Origin: Aggregatimonas sangjinii
Lineage (GTDB): Bacteria; Bacteroidota; Bacteroidia; Flavobacteriales; Flavobacteriaceae
DNA length: 64,000 nt
Reading direction: 5' to 3'
Assembly: GCF_005943945.1 (NCBI RefSeq)
Contig: NZ_CP040710.1
Location: 2,518,501-2,582,500 of the forward strand
In this document: one piece after another, positions 8,060 through 16,868 of the stretch
Layout: each line of letters starts with the position of its first letter
How positions within the stretch are numbered: the stretch's first letter is position 1
Notes under the pieces: generated by a model
What the model was told of the DNA's origin: nothing
Databases searched by the model: none
Seen by the model: only the letters and a program-made list of their open reading frames with translations
Translations under genes and position numbers: made by a program

Positions 8060-9238
8060 ATCAAGTACGCCCAACTCTATTTCGACTACAACGCCACTAC
8101 GCCCTGCGCCAAGGAAGTGGTTGATGCGATGCTGCCCCATTTTCACGAAGACTTCGGAAATCCTTCGAGCAGTCATCACCCATACGGGTGGTTGGCGAAG
8201 CGTTCCGTTGAAGATGCCACTGCTTCCATAGCTAAAAGTCTAGAGGTTGCTCCGAGCAGCTTGGTCTATACTTCTGGAGCAACGGAAAGTATCAATATGG
8301 TACTGAAGGGGGTTGCCAGAAAACTGCAATCCAAAGGAAAACACATCATTACAACCAAGGCGGAACACAAAGCTGTTTTGGATACCTGCATCTTTTTGGA
8401 GGAAGAAGGATTTGAAATCAGCTATCTGGACGTGGAATCGGATGGATTGATTTCCTTGGAAAAGTTAAACAAAACGCTTCGACCAGATACGATTTTGGTC
8501 TCCATACTATTTGCAAATAATGAGACGGGGGTCATACAACCGCTCGATGACATCGCCGGAAAGGTGCATGCCAATGGAAGCCTGCTTTTCTCCGATACGA
8601 CCCAAGCGCTAGGGAAAGTGGCCATATCCGAAGTTTTAAAAAAAGTCGATTATGCCTGTTTTTCGGGACATAAAGTCTACGGACCAAAAGGAATCGGTCT
8701 GGTATACATCAAGAATAATGAAGATGGCGATGGCCTGCCCAGCCTGATTCAAGGTGGGGGGCAACAAAAACGACAACGGGGTGGTACCATCAATACGCCG
8801 TTAATCGTAGGATTGGCAAAGGCTATTGCCTTGGCTTTTGAACAGTTCGATGATGAAAAGAATCGCATCGAAAAATTAAGAAACAAATTAGAAGCTGGAT
8901 TGTTACAAATTGAAATGGCGTTATCCAATAGCAAATCGCCAAAGCGCTTGCCCAATACTGTTCATATTTCCTTCCCCTATGTAGATGGTGCCAATCTCTT
9001 AATCGCACTTAGTGCGCAAATTGCCGTTTCCAACGGATCTGCCTGCAATTCCGCATCCGTAGAACCTTCGCATGTGTTGATGGCGATGGGCGTTGAACGC
9101 ACTTTAGCCTATGCCTCCCTACGCTTAAGTATCGGCCGATATACTACTGATGCGGATATTGAAAAAGCGATAGCGATTATTAGCGAGGAGGTCTCAAAAC
9201 AGCGGGAAAATAACATTTTGTGGGAACGGAGGGGGTAA
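8060..9238 (+). CDS. NifS/IscS-family cysteine desulfurase beside the cox operon
   Basis: This is a PLP-dependent cysteine desulfurase of about 392 residues. The PLP lysine is in FSGHKVYGPKG, and the catalytic cysteine is in SNGSACNSAS with a following EPSHVL segment. The family N-terminus LYFDYNATTP is encoded at about 8075-8104, upstream of the first conventional start (GTG at 8117). Between the in-frame TAA (8054-8056) and that motif there is no ATG, GTG or TTG; the only candidate is ATC at 8060, giving (M)KYAQLYFDYNATTP. I therefore place the start there, tentatively. Use of 8117 would remove a conserved PLP-site segment. The gene is divergent from coxM and may supply sulfur for the sulfido ligand of the Mo centre, or for Moco sulfur transfer. 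A different desulfurase at 50.9-52.0 kb is the likely housekeeping enzyme. Confidence 0.8.
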   Translation: MKYAQLYFDYNATTPCAKEVVDAMLPHFHEDFGNPSSSHHPYGWLAKRSVEDATASIAKSLEVAPSSLVYTSGATESINMVLKGVARKLQSKGKHIITTKAEHKAVLDTCIFLEEEGFEISYLDVESDGLISLEKLNKTLRPDTILVSILFANNETGVIQPLDDIAGKVHANGSLLFSDTTQALGKVAISEVLKKVDYACFSGHKVYGPKGIGLVYIKNNEDGDGLPSLIQGGGQQKRQRGGTINTPLIVGLAKAIALAFEQFDDEKNRIEKLRNKLEAGLLQIEMALSNSKSPKRLPNTVHISFPYVDGANLLIALSAQIAVSNGSACNSASVEPSHVLMAMGVERTLAYASLRLSIGRYTTDADIEKAIAIISEEVSKQRENNILWERRG

Positions 9239-9348
9239 CAGCCTTTGACAACGGTTTTCCCTAAATACTGCTGCGACCAATCTGTGCACAATACAGTGCA
9301 GGCTAAAATTGTTAGCGCGTATAGATATCAGGGGGCATATGGAGGGCT

Positions 9349-10455
9349 TTAATTCCGCTCGTGAATCGGTCCGTTCTTCTCGCGTAACATTCCCCCGGTC
9401 TTCTCTGAGAAAACGCTGAGTATCTCGCTAAACAAGCTCAGGGCGATTTCTTCGGGAGTATTCGCTCCGATTTCCAAACCGCAGGGGGCATAAATACGCT
9501 GCTGCTCTTCTTCCGAAAACTCAATACCATTCGCTTTGAATTCGGCAACCATTTTATCAAAGCGTTTGCGCGGTCCCAAAGAGGCGATATAAGGCGCCGG
9601 ACTTTTGATGAGTTGTTTCAAATTGGAATAATCCGTTTTATAGTCGTGGGCCATGAGTATAATCGCCGTGCGCTCATCGATTGTCGGGCGGGCCTCAAAA
9701 TCTTTGGGATACAAGTTAGCGACAGACCGCAGCTTTTCCTTCTTCAACTTCTGAATGTTTCCGACAAGACTTACCTCCCAATCCATCAACTTGGCCATTT
9801 CAAGTATGGGATAGATATCATAATTATCGCCATATACCGCCAGATGAAATTGAGGCGGAATCAATTCTATAAACACACTGGCCTGTAGCGCTTGTGCTTC
9901 ATAATCATACGTCTTTGATTTTTTGTGATTCAGCACGTCCTGAATCTTATCTTGAAGGAAATTCCGCAAGCCTTCGTGTCGACAGTCCTCCAAAGAGGCG
10001 GAATCCTTATTGTAATATAAAGATCGTCCTAAAGGAATCGTATCAATTTCTGAATTTAAAGCGGTTACCGTAGCGATCACATGCTCTCCCCTATCGGAAA
10101 CACATTTTTGCAGCATCTGCAAGGTCTTGGAATTTTCAGAAATGGGCGAGATCAAAACATCGATTACCCCGTTACAGCCCAAGCCCACCCCTATCTCATT
10201 TTCTTTAGAGGTATCATAAGTTACTATTGATGGTTCCTGTTTCAAAATCGCAATTTGGGAACGTTGCAGGGCATCGCCTTCCAAACAGCCACCGCTAATG
10301 CCGCCTTCAAAAACACCGGACTCGAAGACTAGCATTCTGGCGCCTTCCCTGCGGTATGACGATTCCTCAACACGTACTACCTGGGCAATAGCACATTTTT
10401 CATTGGAGTCTTTAAATGAATTGTAAAGTTGTAGTATCGATTTTATTTCTTTCAA
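9349..10455 (-). CDS. XdhC/CoxI-family Moco maturation protein
   Basis: This 368-residue protein is a second XdhC/CoxI family member without a YHS tail. The N-terminal domain has REGARMLV, the motif GGISGGCLEGD near residue 52 and GLGCNGVIDVL near residue 92. The C-terminal XdhC_C Rossmann region follows (FHLAVYGDNYD near residue 203, then APCGLEIGANTPEEIALS). Such proteins bind Moco and promote its sulfuration and insertion into molybdenum hydroxylases. It is better conserved at the key glycines and cysteines than the YHS-tailed paralogue at the cox operon end, so it may be the general Moco chaperone here. The start is TTG at 10455; a TAA lies four codons upstream with no ATG between. It is convergent with the desulfurase and divergent from moaA. 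Confidence 0.85.
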   Translation of the reverse strand: MKEIKSILQLYNSFKDSNEKCAIAQVVRVEESSYRREGARMLVFESGVFEGGISGGCLEGDALQRSQIAILKQEPSIVTYDTSKENEIGVGLGCNGVIDVLISPISENSKTLQMLQKCVSDRGEHVIATVTALNSEIDTIPLGRSLYYNKDSASLEDCRHEGLRNFLQDKIQDVLNHKKSKTYDYEAQALQASVFIELIPPQFHLAVYGDNYDIYPILEMAKLMDWEVSLVGNIQKLKKEKLRSVANLYPKDFEARPTIDERTAIILMAHDYKTDYSNLKQLIKSPAPYIASLGPRKRFDKMVAEFKANGIEFSEEEQQRIYAPCGLEIGANTPEEIALSLFSEILSVFSEKTGGMLREKNGPIHERN

Positions 10456-10643
10456 GTGATTTCTTTTTTATGTAATCAAGTATTTATGCGCACTCCAAGG
10501 ATGAACTGCAAAGCATATAGCTGTTCGAATGATTATGGAAATTTTCGACAGCGACCATTTCCGATTATTGCGAAATGACCGATTATCTCCTCTAATATAT
10601 CTAAAAATAGCTATATTGAGTACTCTAATTGCTAAGAAAGAAC

Positions 10644-11627
10644 ATGAAGGATTCCTTTGATAGAACCATAGACTATGTACGCATTGCCGTAACGGACCGT
10701 TGCAATTTGCGGTGTTTCTATTGCATGCCCGCCGAAGGAATTCCTTATGAACCAAAGGCACATTTACTTAGTTATGAAGAGATTACACGCCTGTTAAAGG
10801 TCTTAGGCGAATTAGGATTTCGCAAGGTACGGTTTACGGGGGGAGAGCCTTTTCTACGGAAGGATTTTATGCAGTTGTTGGAGAATACGGCCCAGCTGGG
10901 CGACTACAAATCCATTCATATAACCTCTAACGGTACACTTTTACAGCGTCATATTCCACGATTAAAGGAATTGGGCATTACCAAAATCAATCTCAGCATC
11001 GATTCTTTAAATAAGGAGCGTTTCCATAAAATCACACGGCGTGACGATTTTGAAAAAGTAATGCAGACCTTTCACATGCTAATTGACCATGGGTTTCAAA
11101 TCAAACTCAACGCCGTTATCATGAAAGGCATCAATACCCAGGATATCATACCATTGGCCGAACTTGCAAAAAACCACCCCGTTGATGTGCGATTTATAGA
11201 AGAAATGCCTTTCAATGGTGGATATAAGGAAAATTTGGAAATGTACTCCGCCCGCGATATACATGCGGATTTAAAAGCGCAATATCCCAATCTGGCAAGA
11301 CTTCCTAGTGCACACGGAGACACGGCCAGTTTGCTTTCCGTTCCTGGCTATAAGGGAAATATCGGTGTTATCGCGGCATTCTCTAGAACATTTTGTAACA
11401 CCTGCAATCGCCTTCGCATTTCTTCAAAAGGGGATATTAAAAGTTGTTTGTACGACGATGGCGTTTTCAACATACGCGATTTTATGCGTTCGGGAGTATC
11501 CGATATCGAACTCGCCGCAAAATTCCGCGAAATCGTGCGCTTAAAACCGAAGGATGGTTTTGAAGCAGAAAAAATGCGTAAGGCCCCGGCAGCAGCGATG
11601 CAAAGTATGAGCAGTATAGGTGGATAA
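10644..11627 (+). CDS. moaA: GTP 3',8-cyclase
   Basis: This radical SAM enzyme of about 327 residues catalyses the first step of Moco synthesis, GTP to 3',8-cyclo-7,8-dihydro-GTP. The radical SAM cluster motif CNLRCFYC (Cys20, 24, 27) is followed by FTGGEPFLR. The second C-terminal cluster has CNTCNRLR with a later SC. The protein ends in Gly-Gly, as MoaA requires for activity. The ATG at 10644 is chosen over an in-frame TTG at 10629, since it opens the usual N-terminus (MKDSFDRTIDYVRIAVTDR). It is divergent from the XdhC gene and lies 136 bases before moeA. Confidence 0.93.
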   Translation: MKDSFDRTIDYVRIAVTDRCNLRCFYCMPAEGIPYEPKAHLLSYEEITRLLKVLGELGFRKVRFTGGEPFLRKDFMQLLENTAQLGDYKSIHITSNGTLLQRHIPRLKELGITKINLSIDSLNKERFHKITRRDDFEKVMQTFHMLIDHGFQIKLNAVIMKGINTQDIIPLAELAKNHPVDVRFIEEMPFNGGYKENLEMYSARDIHADLKAQYPNLARLPSAHGDTASLLSVPGYKGNIGVIAAFSRTFCNTCNRLRISSKGDIKSCLYDDGVFNIRDFMRSGVSDIELAAKFREIVRLKPKDGFEAEKMRKAPAAAMQSMSSIGG

Positions 11628-11763
11628 GGCAAGTAATCCTGAGCGCTCCCAATAATTATGTAGGAGAAAGACTAGGAACAAAAAAAGATCTTCGTCTGCG
11701 CTCAGACTGACAAAATGCTTATTACTAAACCTACTCATATCTTCTTGATATTTAAAGTACTAC

Positions 11764-12978
11764 ATGGAAAACAATTTCATCCCCTACGAAAAAGCCCTTT
11801 CGATTTTAGAAGAGCATAAAGGCAATTTTTCTACTGAAACCCTAACTATTGAGGACAGTATTGGTCAATATCTCGCAGAAAATCTCGTGGCCGATAGGGA
11901 TTTTCCACCATTCGACCGGGTTACCATGGATGGTATCGCGATCGCCTTCAAAACTTTTGAAAAAGGCCAAAGGGAATATAACATTGAAACTACGGCGGCA
12001 GCGGGCGCACCTCAGGCCACTCTTCAAGACCCGAAAAAATGCATCGAGGTCATGACCGGCGCCATTAAGCCAAATGGTGTGGACACTGTAATCAGGTATG
12101 AGGATTTGACCCTTTCCGGCGAAAATGCTATAATCACAATAGATACACTGAACTACAAACAGAATGTTCATTTCAAGGGAATGGATATTGCCCAAGGTTC
12201 GGTCATCGTACCGGCTGGAAAGCAATTATCACCAGCGGAAATCAATATTGCCGCCGCCGTTGGAAAAGCTGAGATACAAGTTTATAGGTTGCCAAAGACG
12301 ATAATTTTCTCTACGGGGGATGAGCTCGTAGCCGTTGACGAAACACCAGAATTGCATCAAATTCGACGTTCAAATGTCTATGGGATTCAAGCTACCTTAA
12401 AGGAATGGGGAATAATTGCGGATTTACATCACCTGGCCGATGATAAAACGGTGATGTTGAAAACCGTATCAGAAATGCTGCACGAATATGATCTTTTCAT
12501 CTTCACTGGAGGCGTCTCCAAGGGAAAGTTCGATTACCTGCCCGAGGTGCTGGAAGAATTAAAGGTCAAAAAACACTTTCACAAAATTCAGCAAAGACCG
12601 GGAAAACCTTTTTGGTTTGGTACGAATGCATCGGGAAAAAAGATTTTCGCACTTCCGGGAAATCCTGTCTCGTCCTTTGTTTGTGTGTATATGTATCTGC
12701 GTTTCTGGTTACAAAAATCATTGGGAATCGAACCCAAAACCCAATACGTAAAGCTGAAAAACGATGTGGAGTTCAAGCCAGATTTGGTCTATTTCCTAGA
12801 AGCTAAGTTGACCCGAGTAACCGATGGCAGCTTAATGGCCGAAGCGATTAAAGGAAATGGATCAGGTGATTTCGCTAATCTCGTAAAAACCGACGGATTT
12901 TTAATATTACCGCAAAATAAAAGCCAATTTTTTGCGAATGAGGTGTATCCTTTCGTACCTTATCGAACGAAATGGTAA
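11764..12978 (+). CDS. moeA: Molybdopterin molybdenumtransferase
   Basis: This 404-residue MoeA inserts molybdate into adenylylated molybdopterin. The N-terminal domain shows RDFPPFDRVTMDGIA near residue 40. The MoCF-biosynthesis domain has FSTGDELV near residue 181, FTGGVSKGKFDYLPE near residue 243, and ALPGNPVSSFVC near residue 299. A C-terminal beta-barrel domain completes the usual layout. No separate mogA/moaB adenylyltransferase occurs in this window, so that step must be encoded elsewhere. The gene lies downstream of moaA and 9 bases before a small membrane protein gene. Confidence 0.92.
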   Translation: MENNFIPYEKALSILEEHKGNFSTETLTIEDSIGQYLAENLVADRDFPPFDRVTMDGIAIAFKTFEKGQREYNIETTAAAGAPQATLQDPKKCIEVMTGAIKPNGVDTVIRYEDLTLSGENAIITIDTLNYKQNVHFKGMDIAQGSVIVPAGKQLSPAEINIAAAVGKAEIQVYRLPKTIIFSTGDELVAVDETPELHQIRRSNVYGIQATLKEWGIIADLHHLADDKTVMLKTVSEMLHEYDLFIFTGGVSKGKFDYLPEVLEELKVKKHFHKIQQRPGKPFWFGTNASGKKIFALPGNPVSSFVCVYMYLRFWLQKSLGIEPKTQYVKLKNDVEFKPDLVYFLEAKLTRVTDGSLMAEAIKGNGSGDFANLVKTDGFLILPQNKSQFFANEVYPFVPYRTKW

Positions 12979-12987
12979 TTCCTTTCA

Positions 12988-13467
12988 ATGGAAATCACGA
13001 AGACCGGCTGTTGTAAAACCAAATTGCATACTCCAAAAAAAGTAGAGGCAGCTACTGGCTCTATGTCCTTTTTTTCCACGATTTTGCTGATACTTGTTCC
13101 CAAATGCCCCCTGTGCCTGACGGCATATATGAGCGCCTTGGTGCTCTTCTTCGACATTGAATACACTACTTTGGTTCCTGTGTTATTGCATACCAAACCC
13201 ATTATGGGGCTTTTCATCATTATAACAATATTAATGAACCGAAAAGACAACAGAACTTTAATCGCGCTAGCTATTGCGGGGTTGGCTCTAACTTTCTTGG
13301 TGTTAAAGACCTATTTTGTGTCGGCTTTGTTTCTACCGGATTGGATTATCTATATTGCTTTTATCTTTGCGATTTGGTACAATGGCAACTTTCGGTATTT
13401 CTACCGTTTCATACGCTTTAGTCGCAAAGGAGAGGTTATTCAGGGACCAAACAGTACGTTCAGTTAA
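12988..13467 (+). CDS. Small membrane protein with CxxC, MerC-like
   Basis: This is a 159-residue predicted membrane protein with about four hydrophobic helices (roughly residues 27-57, 67-84, 91-108 and 113-131). It has a cytoplasmic-side CC near residue 8 and a CPLC motif at the end of the first helix (VPKCPLCLTAY). The layout resembles MerC-like or other thiol-containing small transporters, but I cannot assign a substrate. It follows moeA by 9 bases and shares its strand, so co-transcription is likely. Its 3' end overlaps the convergent downstream gene by 8 bases. Confidence 0.6.
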   Translation: MEITKTGCCKTKLHTPKKVEAATGSMSFFSTILLILVPKCPLCLTAYMSALVLFFDIEYTTLVPVLLHTKPIMGLFIIITILMNRKDNRTLIALAIAGLALTFLVLKTYFVSALFLPDWIIYIAFIFAIWYNGNFRYFYRFIRFSRKGEVIQGPNSTFS

Positions 13468-14638
13468 ACCGCAAGCCTTCGGTATCGGCCACACGGGCAA
13501 TTAGCCCCCATCCGTAAAAGTAGTTAGTTACCCCTATCAATATTTCGTTATCCCCTTTTTCCAATGGAAGCTGAAACGAAGTGTTCTCAATAGTGCATCT
13601 TCCTTTGGGCTCCTTCATGCCCGGTGAGCCATAATAGTTTCTATCAGTGTACAAAGGTTGTCCGTTCACAAACACCCAAACTTCATCGCTAAAGCCCATA
13701 TCAACTCGTTTTTCTTGAGCTGTTTCCGAAGAAATAGTTGTTTTTATCCATGCCAATTTTCTTGGACCGATATCTGAACCGCCGAATTCTTTGGTCAGAT
13801 TCACTAAAGAACGATAACCTGCTTTTATCGGTTTCCAAATGCCGGTGCTATCAAGATATGCAGGATTTATGGCCACGCCAGGGTTATTTTCAATACCCAT
13901 AAAAATATCTTTACCAAATGGAAAATCCGAAGGCTGGGTAACTTCCCATTTTCTTAAATAACGCGAATCATTATAAGTCGGATCGTAACCCTCATTGCTG
14001 GCTAAGTCTTCGGTCTCGTTAGGTCGAACTACAAAATTGGCATAGATTACATTTCCCGTTAAGGAAATTCCACCAGATTCTGTAATGCCCTCTAAGGCAG
14101 GAACATGCAAAGCAGCTCGTTTCGTATCATTCACATAGACTTTCATTTGTTTTCCACTAATGACCAGTTTTACGTGGTTCCATTTGCCTTCATACAAAGT
14201 AGCTGCCGCCTGATAGTCATCGGTAAGATCCCAAAGATTTACACGATCTAAAACAGCGGCGTATTGCAGCGTGTTCCTACTTAAGGCGTTAGGTGCACCG
14301 AAATAGCGTAAGTAACACTTTTCCGAATTCAGCGTGTCTTTATCTATTCTAAAATCGATGCCTGGAAAACCCATTCCTTTCAGTTCAACGTCGAACTCGA
14401 TGGTTCCATTCGTAAACTCAAAATCCTTAAGCATAATAGCCAATCCTTTATCATCGGTGCTTCGCACCGCATTAGTCGATTTATAGTCCATAAATTCAAC
14501 ATTGTCCGATACCGAGGTCCAATGCTTTTCGGTCATGGGAAACTCCATTGCCTTCTTCTCCTTACGGTCTTTTCTTTGCCCGTGGATCACATTGACCATA
14601 ACCAATAGGGTAAACCCAAGAAATACTTTTTTCATCAT
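13460..14638 (-). CDS. Secreted protein with concanavalin-like (LamG/DUF1080-type) domain
   Basis: This 392-residue protein has a signal peptide (MMKKVFLGFTLLVMVNVIHGQ). A concanavalin A-like sandwich follows at about residues 40-205, with GTIEFDVELKG, GIDFRIDKD and WNHVKLVISGKQMKVYVND as in LamG/DUF1080 proteins. The C-terminal half (roughly 235-390) resembles a jelly-roll carbohydrate-binding domain (VWVFVNGQPLY, then KGDNEILIGVTNYFYGWG). No catalytic motif is visible, so binding of a glycan or surface polymer is more likely than hydrolysis; that is inference. It is divergent from a membrane-anchored regulator whose C-terminal domain is also concanavalin-like. The doubled ATG at 14638/14635 leaves the exact start open. 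Confidence 0.65.
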   Translation of the reverse strand: MMKKVFLGFTLLVMVNVIHGQRKDRKEKKAMEFPMTEKHWTSVSDNVEFMDYKSTNAVRSTDDKGLAIMLKDFEFTNGTIEFDVELKGMGFPGIDFRIDKDTLNSEKCYLRYFGAPNALSRNTLQYAAVLDRVNLWDLTDDYQAAATLYEGKWNHVKLVISGKQMKVYVNDTKRAALHVPALEGITESGGISLTGNVIYANFVVRPNETEDLASNEGYDPTYNDSRYLRKWEVTQPSDFPFGKDIFMGIENNPGVAINPAYLDSTGIWKPIKAGYRSLVNLTKEFGGSDIGPRKLAWIKTTISSETAQEKRVDMGFSDEVWVFVNGQPLYTDRNYYGSPGMKEPKGRCTIENTSFQLPLEKGDNEILIGVTNYFYGWGLIARVADTEGLRFN

Positions 14639-14790
14639 GACATTTGATTTTGATATGATTTATTTATTAAAAACTAAATTTGATTGGCACTAAAATTACT
14701 CACGAGCAGAGGGATTTATCTAACGCGACCTTGTTCAATCTTGTTTAATTTTGTTCAAAAGCCAATACTTCATATACCAGCTTTACATTT

Positions 14791-16071
14791 ATGGACAAAT
14801 CGACATTACATATAAAAAACCATTTGGTAAGGCAAATTGAAGACAAGCTCGGTTGGGGTATAGGCGCTACATGGGGGAATAAGGATTTTGAGGAATTGAG
14901 CGAACAAATCCTTAAAAAAACCTCTAAAAGAATAAGCGTTACCACCTTAAAGCGAATTTGGGGCCGCACGGAATGGTTGGCCAACCCTAGCATGGCCACC
15001 TTAGACATGCTATCGGAATTCATTGGTTATGAAAATTGGCGTGCATTCGTTCGCACAAACGAGCATGAACTACCCAAACCGGAGAACGTAAAAAAAGCCA
15101 AACCGCTTACGGTTTGGATTCCAGTAATAGCTTTGGTGCTTCTTGGTTCTTTTTTTGGATTTTTTTGGAAAACCGACGCCAATCTTAAAAAGGACGTAGA
15201 TGGTAGCAAAACCTACGAACCCGAAGATTTTGTATTTAGCAGCAGACCGGTAAGTATGGGAATTCCAAATTCAGTGATCTTCGATTATGATGTGTCGGCG
15301 GCTAGTGACGGCGCCAGAGTTGAAATACAACAGGATTGGGACGATACCAAGCGAACCGCAATCGATAAAAAAGATAGTATTGCCACGAGTATTTATTATC
15401 GCCCCGGATTCTTCAAGGCAAAATTAGTGTTGGACTCGGTCATTGTAAAGGAACAGGATGTCTTTATTACAACCCAAGATTGGTTAGGTATTATTCAAAA
15501 AAATCCTTACCCGATTTATCTCAACAGCGAGGATATTCACAAGGAGGACAGAATGGCCATCACACCAGATATTTTGGCCGACCATAAGCTCGACCCAAGA
15601 ACCGATCGTGTTATCGTAAGCTTCTATCAGGTTAAAGATTTTGGCGAACTTTACACTGGTAATTTTGAAATGTCGGTTCTTTTAAAAAATGACTTTAAGG
15701 AAGGAGTGAGCGGCGCATGCCAGGCAGCACAAGTCTTCATTCTCTATGATGGCGGTGCGATAGGTATTCCATTGGCAAAAAAAGGTTGTGTAGCAGATTT
15801 AGAGCTGTTGACATTTGAAGAATTCGTAGATGGTAAGAAAAACGATCTTTCCGATTTCGGTGTCGACTTTAACGCCTATGTGCGTTTGAAATGCGTTTCT
15901 AAGAATCGAAAACTTGAAATCCTAATCAATGACAGGGTTGTGTATCAAATGAATGTTCCGGACACGGAGCTAAAAATCAAGGGAATTTCGATTCACTTTG
16001 AGGGTGCGGGTTCAATAAAAAATGTAGCATTCAAAAAAGACAAGGAAATTGTATACCAATCCGATTTCTGA
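14791..16071 (+). CDS. Membrane-anchored regulator with N-terminal HTH-like and C-terminal LamG-like domains
   Basis: I do not recognise a named family for this 426-residue protein. The first 90 residues look like a helical DNA-binding unit (EELSEQILKKTSKR, then ISVTTLKRIWGR, then TLDMLSEFIGYENWRAFV). A single membrane helix lies at about residues 106-126 (LTVWIPVIALVLLGSFFGFFW). The rest would be periplasmic: an Ig-like segment (about 140-225), then a concanavalin-like sandwich ending KLEILINDRVVYQ and GISIHFEGAGSIKNVAF. This is the layout of a one-component transmembrane transcription factor that senses an external ligand. The divergent neighbour, whose start lies 152 bases away, is a plausible target. 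Function is inferred. Confidence 0.6.
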   Translation: MDKSTLHIKNHLVRQIEDKLGWGIGATWGNKDFEELSEQILKKTSKRISVTTLKRIWGRTEWLANPSMATLDMLSEFIGYENWRAFVRTNEHELPKPENVKKAKPLTVWIPVIALVLLGSFFGFFWKTDANLKKDVDGSKTYEPEDFVFSSRPVSMGIPNSVIFDYDVSAASDGARVEIQQDWDDTKRTAIDKKDSIATSIYYRPGFFKAKLVLDSVIVKEQDVFITTQDWLGIIQKNPYPIYLNSEDIHKEDRMAITPDILADHKLDPRTDRVIVSFYQVKDFGELYTGNFEMSVLLKNDFKEGVSGACQAAQVFILYDGGAIGIPLAKKGCVADLELLTFEEFVDGKKNDLSDFGVDFNAYVRLKCVSKNRKLEILINDRVVYQMNVPDTELKIKGISIHFEGAGSIKNVAFKKDKEIVYQSDF

Positions 16072-16094
16072 CCAATCATTGTATTTTATCAAGA

Positions 16095-16868
16095 TTACAT
16101 CTGCAATCCATTGACCAGCAGTACCCGTACGCCCACAAAAAGCACCAAAATAGCGGTCACTACTTTAATACCATTCCCGGTAAGTTTACTTAAGCTCAGG
16201 CGAATCCCGATTTGTCCACCGATAAAAACCGCGACGATCAATCCAGCGGCCTCTATCCAAGGTAATTCAAAGGTACCCTTGGTCAATAAGCCACCGATAC
16301 CGGAAACGGAATTCACTAGAATAAAAAAGCTAGCCAGCGCAGCAATTTTTATCGATTTGTCCCATTTCATGTGATTGAGAATCGGCGCCAAAAAAATACC
16401 ACCGCCGATACCGACCAAACCGGAGAGCAGACCGATAGCAGCTCCTAACAAATAAGTTACATATATCGGATAGTTCTGATTTACTTCTTGCGATTTTTTT
16501 AGGCTTACGGTTTGATATATCAAAGCCAGAGCCGATACAATCAAGGAAGCGCCCAGGATGCTAAAAAATGTACTTTCCTGAAGGCGAAACCGAGCTCCGA
16601 TAAACGCCAATGGAATGCTGGTAACGATAAAGGGAAGGAACTTCTTAAAATCCAAATGACCGTTTTTCCAATAGAGGTAGGTACTTCCGAAAACCACGAC
16701 AAGATTGCAGATCAACGCGATACTCCGTATGGCAAAAAAACTAACGAAGACCAAGGCCAACAGCGCCAAATAACTCGACCCTCCCCCAAAGCCTACCGAA
16801 GAATACAAGGTTGCAATGACGAGGAAGCCACCCATTAGCAATAAGAGTTCTGGAATGGTTAGGAGCAT
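16095..16868 (-). CDS. TauE/SafE family permease
   Basis: This is a polytopic membrane protein of about 257 residues with roughly eight helices and two half-repeats. Each half carries the family GxGGG motif (VGFGGGSSYLALL and VGIGGGIFLAPIL). TauE/SafE proteins export sulfite, sulfoacetate or related anions. The start is placed at the ATG at 16868 (MLLTIPELLLLMGG), because the longer frame runs back through moeB and would add a charged tail. This makes a 10-base overlap with the moeB stop, so the two are translationally coupled. In this setting it could remove sulfite or another sulfur species linked to cofactor sulfuration, though an unrelated substrate is possible. Confidence 0.82.
   Translation of the reverse strand: MLLTIPELLLLMGGFLVIATLYSSVGFGGGSSYLALLALVFVSFFAIRSIALICNLVVVFGSTYLYWKNGHLDFKKFLPFIVTSIPLAFIGARFRLQESTFFSILGASLIVSALALIYQTVSLKKSQEVNQNYPIYVTYLLGAAIGLLSGLVGIGGGIFLAPILNHMKWDKSIKIAALASFFILVNSVSGIGGLLTKGTFELPWIEAAGLIVAVFIGGQIGIRLSLSKLTGNGIKVVTAILVLFVGVRVLLVNGLQM

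Noticed and set aside
8060..9238. Recent duplication of the two cysteine desulfurases
   Set aside because: Catalytic loops and N-termini differ clearly, so they are old paralogues.
10456..10643. Moco riboswitch upstream of moaA
   Set aside because: The divergent 188-base region lacks a recognisable Moco-aptamer pattern by eye; a covariance search would be needed.
11640..11720. Possible dispersed repeat between moaA and moeA
   Set aside because: Segments such as CTTCGTCTGCGCTCAGACTGACA resemble flavobacterial dispersed repeats, but no second copy is in the window.
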